44,237 bases of DNA from an uncultured Lachnospiraceae bacterium (lineage in GTDB: Bacteria > Bacillota > Clostridia > Lachnospirales > Lachnospiraceae), in contig CAJULP010000016.1 of assembly GCA_910587295.1 (NCBI GenBank), positions 1 to 44,237 on the forward strand, written 5' to 3'. The notes below the pieces were generated by a model. It ran no database searches and was not told the DNA's origin. It was given only the letters and a program-made list of their open reading frames with translations. The first letter of the stretch is position 1; every line of letters starts with the position of its first letter. Of this stretch, positions 1-7,005 are shown one piece after another. Position numbers and translations under genes: made by a program.

Positions 1-2
1 AG

Positions 3-425
3 CTTAAAAACCGTATGCAGTATGGCGAACTCTATCACAGAAATTTCTACAGGGAAGTTACAGAGAAAAACAGAGTGCATTATGAGTATTACAACCTGTC
101 AATGACAGAAGATGCGCCGGAGGATTATACGGAAATCTCCTTTGTATGTTTGAGGGAAGATGGCTGTCTTGAACTTCCCGCCACCGTAGAAACAGCCTGC
201 TGGACAGCGGCAAGGAAAGTACCGGAGTTAGAGGGTTTCCACTTCCACACACTAAGGCATACCTACACAACGAACCTGTTATCAAACGGGGCGCAGCCAA
301 AAGACGTGCAGGAGCTTTTAGGACATTCGGACGTAAGCACTACAATGAATGTCTATGCGCACGCTACAAGGGAGGCTAAGCGGGATTCCGCTAAACTCTT
401 GGATAATGTTGTGGGAATGAATTAA
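3..425 (+). CDS. Tyrosine recombinase (integrase), C-terminal part, 5' end outside window
   Basis: The frame is open to the left edge, so this is the C-terminal ~140 residues of a phage/ICE-type tyrosine integrase, which cuts and rejoins DNA at attachment sites. Visible catalytic boxes are HTLRH (box II His-x-x-Arg) and LGHSDVSTTMNVYAH (His plus the nucleophilic Tyr). The core-binding domain and first catalytic Arg lie outside the window. The spacing and the C-terminal helix after the Tyr match Tn916-like and other Firmicutes ICE integrases. The gene ends about 120 bp before a truncated chromosomal gene, as expected when int is the last gene of an element extending left. Confidence 0.9.
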   Translation, partial: LKNRMQYGELYHRNFYREVTEKNRVHYEYYNLSMTEDAPEDYTEISFVCLREDGCLELPATVETACWTAARKVPELEGFHFHTLRHTYTTNLLSNGAQPKDVQELLGHSDVSTTMNVYAHATREAKRDSAKLLDNVVGMN

Positions 426-450
426 GCAATGAAAACTGAATAACAAAAAC

Positions 451-491
451 TTTCCCTTGTAACCTGCTCATAAGGGCAAAAACAAGGGAAA
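451..491. terminator. Inverted repeat downstream of the integrase
   Basis: Ten-bp perfect arms (451-460 and 482-491, core TTTCCCTTGT / ACAAGGGAAA) flank a 21-nt loop just after the integrase stop. On the minus strand the stem is followed by a T-rich run, so it could stop transcription entering from the right. It could also be part of the element terminus. Confidence 0.45.
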
Positions 492-546
492 AGGATACAT
501 ATTTTAAGGTTAGGTATACCGTAAAGCCTTGAAAATAAAGGAAAGT
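492..546. other. Probable right end / attachment junction of an integrative element
   Basis: To the left is integrase-linked, A+T-rich non-coding sequence. To the right, an open frame without its own start (from about 525) runs into the protein at 600-1310, whose N-terminal domain is absent. The switch therefore lies roughly between 492 and 546. The exact core cannot be read because the other end of the element is not in the window. Confidence 0.45.
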
Positions 547-599
547 TAAGACAGTTAGTAGATAAACCCGAATTTGTCTACCGCAAAGCGTTAGAGCGC

Positions 600-1310
600 A
601 TGGACGCCGCCATGGATCTGTACCGGAACCTTCTATTTGAAGAAAAGTCCTATCGGGCGCGTTCCCAGGCCGCCTATATCCACCTGTACCTGTCCCAGGC
701 CGTGGCATACTTGAACCATACCTACACGGATTCCGCCATTTTCAGCGAAAAGCAGGCCTACGACAGTTCCTGCCAGAGCCGCATGTACCACTGCCCGGAG
801 CTTGTTTCCGTTCCCGATTCCTTCTTTACCTACTGCCGCCGTCTTCTCACGGCGGAAACACCAAAGGAGATCAGGGAGACCATTGACACACTGCTTATCG
901 TTACCCGTAAATTCATCCTTGGGAAAAAGCCGTGCCAAAATGTCCACTGCCGGGAACCGGAAAACCAGGCAGTGAAGGATGGGAAGCCTGATTACCGGGG
1001 GCTTGCCGACTGGTACCAGGAACTAAGCTTAACCTTCCGCCGCATCCGCTTTTTCTGCAAAGAAAATATGCCGGAAGAAGCCTACGAGGACGCCTGCAAT
1101 CTCCAAAGCGAACTGATCGCGATCGGGGAAGAATTTCAGATAGAGGAATTTAACCTGCTGGATTCCTTCTCCCCCGGCTCGCTGGGCTATCTCTCACTGC
1201 GCAGCCAAAAGATTGAGCAGGCAATCCGCAAAATCCTGGCAGACCATCAGGTCTGCCTGGCAGAATACCAATCATTGGACGAATTAGAGAAAGGCCTGGC
1301 AGCAAGATGA
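600..1310 (+). CDS. Nucleotidyltransferase-like protein, N-terminally truncated remnant
   Basis: The frame is open upstream to a stop at 522, and protein-like sequence (LRQLVDKPEF then YRKALERM) precedes the first ATG at 600, so the true start has been lost. What remains is an all-helical region of ~240 residues like the C-terminal domain of clostridial nucleotidyltransferase-family proteins. No catalytic GS-x-D-x-D motif remains. It overlaps the next gene by 4 bp (ATGA), so the two were an operon. The missing N-terminus coincides with the end of the integrase-bearing element, which suggests disruption by integration. The family assignment is by general resemblance only. Confidence 0.5.
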   Translation: MDAAMDLYRNLLFEEKSYRARSQAAYIHLYLSQAVAYLNHTYTDSAIFSEKQAYDSSCQSRMYHCPELVSVPDSFFTYCRRLLTAETPKEIRETIDTLLIVTRKFILGKKPCQNVHCREPENQAVKDGKPDYRGLADWYQELSLTFRRIRFFCKENMPEEAYEDACNLQSELIAIGEEFQIEEFNLLDSFSPGSLGYLSLRSQKIEQAIRKILADHQVCLAEYQSLDELEKGLAAR

Positions 1311-1567
1311 AGTACCGCAAAGCATCGGAAATTTTTCCTGACGAGCTTTTAAAGGAAATCCAGAAATATTCCTCCGGGGAACTGGTCTATATCCCGAAAG
1401 CGCAAGACCGCCGGAATTGGGGCTCTGATTCCGGCGCAAAAGCCTTTTATGTACAGCGCAACGAAGAAATCCGCAATAAATACTTCCATGGAAAGATCAG
1501 CATGGAACGTCTTGCCGGGGAATACCATTTGTCCATAGAAACGATCAGAAAAATTATTTACAAATAG
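1307..1567 (+). CDS. CD3324-family small DNA-binding protein
   Basis: The 86-residue protein has the typical layout of the family: N-terminal KYRKASEIFPDELLKEIQKY, a short YIPK segment with RRNWGS, then a C-terminal helix-turn-helix (ISMERLAGEYHLSIETIRKII) like that of Mor/resolvase-type HTHs. It is probably a small transcription regulator. The start codon overlaps the preceding stop (ATGA), so it is translationally coupled to the truncated gene upstream. With the upstream gene cut by the element, its native promoter may be lost. Confidence 0.75.
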   Translation: MKYRKASEIFPDELLKEIQKYSSGELVYIPKAQDRRNWGSDSGAKAFYVQRNEEIRNKYFHGKISMERLAGEYHLSIETIRKIIYK

Positions 1568-1674
1568 ATTAAATTTTCAGACAATTCTCCGATATATATG
1601 ATAACAACCTATTCACTATTGAAATACGCATCCAAGGAGGGATCATCGCAGAAAAAGGATTTACTGGTATTTTT

Positions 1675-1905
1675 ATGGTGCATTCAGTGGTGGCTGTTCC
1701 CAGTGTCGGCAAGATCAAACGTGAACGCCGCTCCCCTGCTTATTCAGAAAGCATGGGGCATTCTTCCAACGGTACCTTCGCACAGGTTTTAGAGTGTGCC
1801 CAGGAAGACGCGAAGGAAGCTCCCATGAGCTGTGTCACTACCACCTATGGGCGTGAGGGCAGGATGCGGACCTTTTTCTACCAGCCCAGGGAATATCACC
1901 TCTAA
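1675..1905 (+). CDS. Small conserved hypothetical protein
   Basis: A 76-residue frame from ATG 1675. The C-terminal half (FAQVLECAQEDAKEAP then TTYGREGRMRTFFYQPREYHL) looks like a protein family rather than chance sequence: an amphipathic helix followed by a Tyr-rich strand pair ending close to the stop. The open frame reaches back to 1573, and the only good ribosome site (AAGGAGG at 1634-1640) lies far upstream of ATG 1675 but just before ATC codons at 1642/1645. The start is therefore uncertain. No function can be given. It ends just before a strong terminator. Confidence 0.45.
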   Translation: MVHSVVAVPSVGKIKRERRSPAYSESMGHSSNGTFAQVLECAQEDAKEAPMSCVTTTYGREGRMRTFFYQPREYHL

Positions 1906-1931
1906 GGCAGGCAAGGGAAAGGCACTCACTA

Positions 1932-1972
1932 ACAAAACAAGGGATTCCCGCAAAAGGAATCCCTTGTTTTGT
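1932..1972. terminator. Strong bidirectional terminator
   Basis: A perfect 17-bp stem (1932-1948 with 1956-1972, core AAGGGATTCC / GGAATCCCTT) with a 7-nt loop, flanked by A-rich and T-rich ends. It sits between the convergent small protein (ends 1905) and the AraC gene (ends 1982) and can serve both. Confidence 0.9.
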
Positions 1973-1981
1973 GAATTTTCA

Positions 1982-2950
1982 TTACTCCGAAAAGCCCAAT
2001 CGCTGCACTGGTATCCAGATCCCGCTTTCGTAATCACTACTCCCCGTGTTCCCGCCGGAGTACCATTCCACATTGATCGGAAACGCCATTTCAAAATCCT
2101 GGTTTCCGGGAAGCCACTCCGAAAAAATCCGGGTATTGACCGCCTGCAAGGCTTCCGGCAAAGCGCCAGTGCACTTAAATTTAGCCCATTCACTGGCAGG
2201 GATTTCAAAAACTTTCATCCCCTCCGGCACTTTTCCTCCCTGGTACGCACCCGCAATATAATAGCGAAAATGTTTCCCGTCCTCAATATCATCAACGCAG
2301 ACTCCAAATTCCCCTACCATACACTCCGCAATGGTCTGCCTGATTTCACTCTCCATCTGTCCGGGCGCGGTGTCTCCTTTGCGGCCATTCCCACAATACC
2401 GCTCACAAAATTCATTCCAGAATTGGGGGATTTCCCGATAGGAAGTGTCATAAGAAAATTCCCTTTCAAACCCAATCATTTTCACGCTTTCCCTTTTTTC
2501 GATGATAAAATCCATTTTGTTTCCTCCTTTGATGGAAATTTCTATTACCAGAGGCAGGAATACCTTTATGAAATGAGGCTGTTCCCGAAGCCGGATAGGA
2601 GATATTCCATGAAAGCGGGAGAAAGCCCTTGTAAAGCTTTCCGGGGTATCATACCCGTATTTATATGCCAGATCGATAATCTTCTCTTCGGCACATCCTT
2701 TGCCCTTTTCCTTGCATGGGTTATTTTTCTGGGAATCGTTCCCCCCTTTTATCACGTCCAGACCTGCCAGATACAGCCTGCGGTTCCTCAAGTATTCCCC
2801 GATGGAATAGCCTGTCACAATTTTAAATCCCTTCTGAAAATAAAAAGGGGATATATGTACCGCATCCGCCACTTCCTTGGCGCCAATATCCGCAAGCAGA
2901 TGCTCCTCCATATAATCAATTGATTTTCTTAAACTTGCCATCCATTCCAT
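1982..2950 (-). CDS. AraC-family regulator with GyrI-like effector-binding domain
   Basis: A transcription regulator of about 322 residues. Residues 1-125 form the two-HTH AraC domain (SLRKSIDYMEEHL, ADAVHISPFYFQKGFKIVTG, then IDLAYKYGYDTPESFTRAF). Residues ~145-322 form a GyrI/SOAP-like ligand-binding domain containing FEIPASEWAKF and ending IWIPVQ. The start at 2950 has AAGGAG nine bases upstream. Oddity: about 22 extra Lys/Gly-rich residues (KGGNDSQKNNPCKEKGKGCA) sit between the two HTH motifs, where relatives normally have a few residues. It lies 60 bp downstream of the fucosidase on the same strand, but a functional link is not shown. Confidence 0.85.
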   Translation of the reverse strand: MEWMASLRKSIDYMEEHLLADIGAKEVADAVHISPFYFQKGFKIVTGYSIGEYLRNRRLYLAGLDVIKGGNDSQKNNPCKEKGKGCAEEKIIDLAYKYGYDTPESFTRAFSRFHGISPIRLREQPHFIKVFLPLVIEISIKGGNKMDFIIEKRESVKMIGFEREFSYDTSYREIPQFWNEFCERYCGNGRKGDTAPGQMESEIRQTIAECMVGEFGVCVDDIEDGKHFRYYIAGAYQGGKVPEGMKVFEIPASEWAKFKCTGALPEALQAVNTRIFSEWLPGNQDFEMAFPINVEWYSGGNTGSSDYESGIWIPVQRLGFSE

Positions 2951-3013
2951 CGTTTCCTGCTCCTTGAAAACAGTATAGCTTATCGAAATGCGAAAATCCT
3001 GCCTTTTTGTGCC

Positions 3014-5365
3014 TTAAATTGTCCGCGTTGCCGTCACGGACAGTTCCGTCTCTTTTCCCGCTTCCAGCCTTACCCTGACTGCTTCCTGTTTCCCGACCCG
3101 TACCACGGCTTCCTGATCCTTACCACTTAAAAGGACCGCTTTCACCTCAGGCCCCTTCCAATCTATTCCCACGAAAATGCCGCCCCTTGCCCGAAGCCCG
3201 CTCACGCTTCCTTCCTTCCACTCGGGGGGCAGCGCCGGAAGGATATGGACTTCCCCTTCATGGCTCTGCAAAAGCATCTCGGCGACACCGGCGGTATAAC
3301 CAAAATTCCCGTCAATCTGATAAGGCGGATGGGCACACAAAAGATTCGGATAGACCCCGCCCCCATGAACCGATCCGGGCTGATCCGGGTCCACCAGATG
3401 GAATAGATCGTTAACGATCTTCCCCACATGTTCCCCATCCTTTAATCTTGCCCACATCAGAGTCTTCCATGCAAGGCTCCAGCCGGTTCCATCATCCCCG
3501 CGGCTTACCAGGCTCTTTCTTGCACCGTCCATCAGTTCCGGTGTATCCGGAAGGATTCCCCTTCCGGGATGAAGCTCATAAAGATGAGATAAGTGTCGGT
3601 GATGGACGTCCGCTTCTTCCACTTCCTCATTCCATTCCATGATGCGCCCTTTTGAATCCAATGCCACAGGCGCCATATTACTTAAAACTTTTCCCGCTTC
3701 CGCTTTCAGTTCATCATCTATTTCCAATTCCCTGCAGCACTCCAGATAATCTTTAAAAAGATTCCTGATGATGGCATTGCAGTTTTCGCTGTAAGCAGCC
3801 ACCGACACCTTTTCCCCTTCACACAGAAATTCATTTTCCGGCGAAGTTGCGGGAGAAAGTACATACCCTTTTTCCGTATCCCGCACTGCCTGCAGGCAGA
3901 ACCGCACATTTTCTTTCAGCACAGGGTAAATCTCTTTCAGATATTCCTTATCCTGGCTAAAAAGATACTGGTCATACAGGTTCCTGCAAAGCCACGCATA
4001 GCCCATGGGCCAGAAATTCCACATCGCCTTCCCATCCGCCGGGGAAGTCTTTCTCCAAAGATCCACATTGTGGAAAGCGCAGGCGCCTTCACAGCCGAAA
4101 TAAGTTTCCGCTGTCTTCCTCCCGTCTTGCAGCATTTCCCGGCACATTACCGTAAGCGGCTGTGCCATTTCATCCAGATTGCAGGGCCCGGCAGGCCAAT
4201 AGTTCATCTGCGTGTTGATGTTGATGGTATAATCGCAAAACCATGGCGGAACCATCTCCTTATTCCAGATTCCCTGCAGGTTGGCTGCCTGGGTTCCCGG
4301 CCGGGAGGAACTGATCAACAGATATCTTCCATAATGGAAAAGAAGCGCCGACAGCCCCGGGTCCTTTTTTCCATCCTGCACATCCAAAAGCCGCTTTTTC
4401 AGATCCTCATCCTCAGAAACCTCTCCCTGTAAGTATAAGGAAACCCGATCATAATAAGGCTGGTATTCTTTCAGGTGCCTTTCCCGTAACATCTGGTAAG
4501 CAGCGTCATGATTCAGATCCTTTTCCAGCCTTGGCCGCAGGTCGATCCCCTCCAGTTCCGGATGTTTGTCATACCCTGCAAAACTGGAACGGATAGCATA
4601 GTAAAGGGTGATCTCCGCAGCATCCCTTACGAGAAGCCCTGCCTGGAGACCGCCTGCAGCGGATACGGTATCTGCACCCTGGATGGTTTCTACCGTACCG
4701 TCCGGAGTTACTGCCTTCGCCCAGCCCTCATAGCGCATCCCCATTTCTTCCGGCTTGTGGGAAAAAGTAAGGACTGCTCCATCAGCCCCGCCTTTCTTGA
4801 TCTTACTCCTTCCCGGGCAGCGTCCGCCGGATTTCAGAATACCATCTTCCACCACACTTCCATTCAGGCATCCCCCTTCCGCCCAGATGCGGACGGTGAT
4901 TGGCCGCTCCGATCTGATCTGATAGACCAAAATCTGATCCGGCTCACTGACCAGACAGCGTTTCTCCACCCGGTTTCCGGCATTTCGATATGTAACGGTC
5001 ATTTCTGCCGTTTCCAGGTTTAATTCCCTGTTATATTCCGTTACCTCGTCTTCCCCCTCAATCTCCAAAAACAGATTTCCAAAGGGCATATACATCTGAG
5101 TATCTTCCGATTCCCCCAATAGGCTTTCCGTCAGCTCCATAGCGCCCACATAGTCCTTTGCCAAAGTCAATTCCCTGACCTTCTCCAGATACCCCTTTGG
5201 CATTTCTTTCTGGGTCTTAGCCGGATAGCCAGACCAAAGTGTGTCCTCATTTAAGGCAATCTGCTCCCGCTTCGTTCCGCCATAGACCGCTGCGCCAATC
5301 CTCCCGTTTCCCAGGATAAAGGCTTCATGCCAGCCATTTGCCGGGGACTTAAAAATCATTTTCAT
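3014..5365 (-). CDS. Glycoside hydrolase family 95, probable alpha-L-fucosidase
   Basis: About 783 residues, normal for GH95 enzymes, which remove alpha-1,2-linked L-fucose (or related L-galactose) from glycans with inversion. The order is an N-terminal beta-sandwich (starting FKSPANGWHEAFILGNGRIGA), a linker, an (alpha/alpha)6 barrel and a C-terminal beta domain. Landmarks are NINTQMNYWPAGPCNL (substrate Asn pair), SPATSPEN (candidate general-acid Glu) and QIDGNFG near the end (conserved Asp). ATG 5365 was chosen because AGGAG lies seven bases upstream; an ATG at 5395 lacks a site. There is no signal peptide, so it acts inside the cell on imported oligosaccharides, fitting host mucin or milk-glycan use. 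No transporter is adjacent. Confidence 0.92.
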   Translation of the reverse strand: MKMIFKSPANGWHEAFILGNGRIGAAVYGGTKREQIALNEDTLWSGYPAKTQKEMPKGYLEKVRELTLAKDYVGAMELTESLLGESEDTQMYMPFGNLFLEIEGEDEVTEYNRELNLETAEMTVTYRNAGNRVEKRCLVSEPDQILVYQIRSERPITVRIWAEGGCLNGSVVEDGILKSGGRCPGRSKIKKGGADGAVLTFSHKPEEMGMRYEGWAKAVTPDGTVETIQGADTVSAAGGLQAGLLVRDAAEITLYYAIRSSFAGYDKHPELEGIDLRPRLEKDLNHDAAYQMLRERHLKEYQPYYDRVSLYLQGEVSEDEDLKKRLLDVQDGKKDPGLSALLFHYGRYLLISSSRPGTQAANLQGIWNKEMVPPWFCDYTININTQMNYWPAGPCNLDEMAQPLTVMCREMLQDGRKTAETYFGCEGACAFHNVDLWRKTSPADGKAMWNFWPMGYAWLCRNLYDQYLFSQDKEYLKEIYPVLKENVRFCLQAVRDTEKGYVLSPATSPENEFLCEGEKVSVAAYSENCNAIIRNLFKDYLECCRELEIDDELKAEAGKVLSNMAPVALDSKGRIMEWNEEVEEADVHHRHLSHLYELHPGRGILPDTPELMDGARKSLVSRGDDGTGWSLAWKTLMWARLKDGEHVGKIVNDLFHLVDPDQPGSVHGGGVYPNLLCAHPPYQIDGNFGYTAGVAEMLLQSHEGEVHILPALPPEWKEGSVSGLRARGGIFVGIDWKGPEVKAVLLSGKDQEAVVRVGKQEAVRVRLEAGKETELSVTATRTI

Positions 5366-5438
5366 CGCATTTCTCCTCTCTTCCCTTTCCATCATATCGC
5401 TCCATGTTCACTGAATCTTTATCGCAAAAGCAAAAAAA

Positions 5439-5512
5439 TGGAAGCAATGGGGCTCGAACCCATGGCCTCCCGCTAGTCAGGCGAGCGCTCATCCCAGCTG
5501 AGCTATGCTTCC
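5439..5512 (-). tRNA. tRNA-Val (anticodon GAC)
   Basis: A full cloverleaf is readable on the minus strand: acceptor GGAAGCA/TGCTTCC, D arm GCTC..GAGC, anticodon stem CTCGC/GCGGG with loop CTGACTA, T arm ATGGG-TTCGAGC-CCCAT and discriminator A. The anticodon GAC is at 5476-5478 (plus coordinates). CCA is not encoded; a T-run follows at 5438-5432. Oddity: the base 3' of the anticodon (position 37) is U, where a purine is nearly universal. The isotype call rests on the anticodon alone. Confidence 0.85.
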
Positions 5513-5520
5513 GTAATGCT

Positions 5521-5549
5521 ATTGTATACTATAAACGCCAAGTATACAA
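5521..5549 (-). promoter_or_regulatory. Promoter of the tRNA gene, inside an inverted repeat
   Basis: On the minus strand TTGTAT (5549-5544), 17 bp, TACAAT (5526-5521). The -10 ends 8 bp before the tRNA 5' end. The elements lie within a perfect 10-bp inverted repeat (5521-5530 with 5541-5550, ATTGTATACT / AGTATACAAT). Confidence 0.6.
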
Positions 5550-5563
5550 TAGCCAATTCATTC

Positions 5564-6601
5564 TTATTCCGCCCTTGCCATTGCCTGTTTGAAGTCCTTC
5601 TGATCCGTAAAGATCTCATTGGTATACGGATTCTTCTTCTGGGTCTTCGCGCGCTTTAAGATAATGACAAACACTACAAGGTTCACCACGATGGAAAGCA
5701 CGGAAATCACTCCCTGGGCCGCCGGATTTGCCGTAGTCGGCATTGCCTCGCCAAAGGCTGCCGCAGCGCCTCCCGCACCATACACGGAAGACACGGTGGT
5801 AAAACGGCTCCCGTCCTGGAAAAGAGGGAATACCTGTGCAAACATGCACCAAAGCGCCAGTGTGTTGGCACGGTTCTGGATCCACCCGCCCTTATTCCAA
5901 AGAGCATTGGCAACCGTAGGAGCCAGCAAAAGGGCAAACCCGCAATACCAGGAATGGGTGGGAAGATTTAAGTAGGTATACTGGAAGTTCCAGATATCAT
6001 AAGCCAAAATAAAATACCAGGTCATATCCGGCCAAAGCATATCCTTTTTATCCTTGGAGGAATAAATTCCCCACCATCCGGTCATACAAAGGATATTCAG
6101 GATACCTGCGATTCCGTTTAAGATATTCCACCAGCCGCCGTAAAGCCACACGCCCTCAGAGGACTTCCACCAGCCGCCCATCACGCTGCCGGCCCTTACC
6201 ACGGACTCAAAGTCCGATACCACTGCGATCAAAATGTTGATCGCCACGATCACGAAGGGGAACACCTTAAACCCATGGGATTTCCCCAGCTTCCCCCAAT
6301 GGTATTTGATGATCATAAAACCGATACATCCGGCAAGCGCCGCATAAAGTTTTGCATAGTGGAACCAGCTGTTCATATGCACATAGGTCTGGTTATTAAG
6401 AGCCCACTCCGCACCTTTTGCAGCTCCTACATAAATAGAAATAAAATAGATCGTCAACACGGCCGGAATTGCAAAAAAGCAGACAGCCCCTCCTGCTTTG
6501 GTGCGGCGGGCAATCTCATTCATAATGATCAGCCCCGCAAACACCATGACCCAGCCTAAAATCTGCCAAAGCGTCCTTCCGTCATAAATTTGAAAAATCA
6601 T
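5564..6601 (-). CDS. DUF5692-family integral membrane protein
   Basis: A 345-residue, very hydrophobic, Trp-rich protein with about nine or ten membrane spans (for example residues ~10-28, 42-60, 85-102, 115-132, and the last ~305-325) and a charged C-terminal tail (KRAKTQKKNPYTNE). It matches what I know of DUF5692, a family without assigned function. It is the last gene of the hypB-oxidoreductase-hypA operon: its start lies 19 bp after the hypA stop with GGGGGAGAG before the ATG. The context suggests a membrane partner or a metal/ion transporter for the same pathway, but nothing in the sequence proves this. Confidence 0.8.
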   Translation of the reverse strand: MIFQIYDGRTLWQILGWVMVFAGLIIMNEIARRTKAGGAVCFFAIPAVLTIYFISIYVGAAKGAEWALNNQTYVHMNSWFHYAKLYAALAGCIGFMIIKYHWGKLGKSHGFKVFPFVIVAINILIAVVSDFESVVRAGSVMGGWWKSSEGVWLYGGWWNILNGIAGILNILCMTGWWGIYSSKDKKDMLWPDMTWYFILAYDIWNFQYTYLNLPTHSWYCGFALLLAPTVANALWNKGGWIQNRANTLALWCMFAQVFPLFQDGSRFTTVSSVYGAGGAAAAFGEAMPTTANPAAQGVISVLSIVVNLVVFVIILKRAKTQKKNPYTNEIFTDQKDFKQAMARAE

Positions 6602-6620
6602 AATCTCTCCCCCTTTTTCT

Positions 6621-6965
6621 TTAGAATACTTCTATTTCTTTTATATTAAATTCATTCCCCTGCAATAACCACGTTTCCGGGCTTTGACAGTAGGGACAAA
6701 TTTTCCCGTGCTCCACTGTGGGGTAGGTCTGCCCACACCCTTCGCAGTAGGTGACGGCCGGGAGCTTTTCTACCACCAGCTCCGCTCCTTCGAATAATTC
6801 CCGCTTCTTAGCCGCCCATTTCCAGCAGTTTTGAAGATAGGACTCTATCACGGTGGACACTTCCCCAAGCTCTAAGACCACTTTGGAAATGCCCTCCGCT
6901 TTATTTTCTTTTGCAACCTTTTCCAGATTGTCCATAATATGAAATACAACGCCTAATTCATGCAT
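6621..6965 (-). CDS. hypA: HypA/HybF nickel metallochaperone
   Basis: A 114-residue protein starting MHE, where His2 and the N-terminus bind Ni(II). It has a zinc site of two CxxC pairs (C74/C77 and C90/C93, in YCEGCG and CPYC). HypA passes nickel to HypB-dependent assembly of Ni enzymes, classically NiFe hydrogenase. Length and motifs are complete. It sits between the large oxidoreductase (40 bp upstream) and DUF5692 on one transcript. No hydrogenase subunit or hypCDEF gene is present in the window, so the client is unknown. Confidence 0.93.
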   Translation of the reverse strand: MHELGVVFHIMDNLEKVAKENKAEGISKVVLELGEVSTVIESYLQNCWKWAAKKRELFEGAELVVEKLPAVTYCEGCGQTYPTVEHGKICPYCQSPETWLLQGNEFNIKEIEVF

Positions 6966-7005
6966 GATATTTCCCTGTTCCCTGTCATTTAGCAGGTTCG
7001 TTCCT

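Noticed and set aside
1832..2923. 363-codon plus-strand ORF opposite the AraC regulator
   Set aside because: A shadow of the AraC gene: low-complexity, no ribosome site, and the minus strand codes for a clear two-domain regulator.
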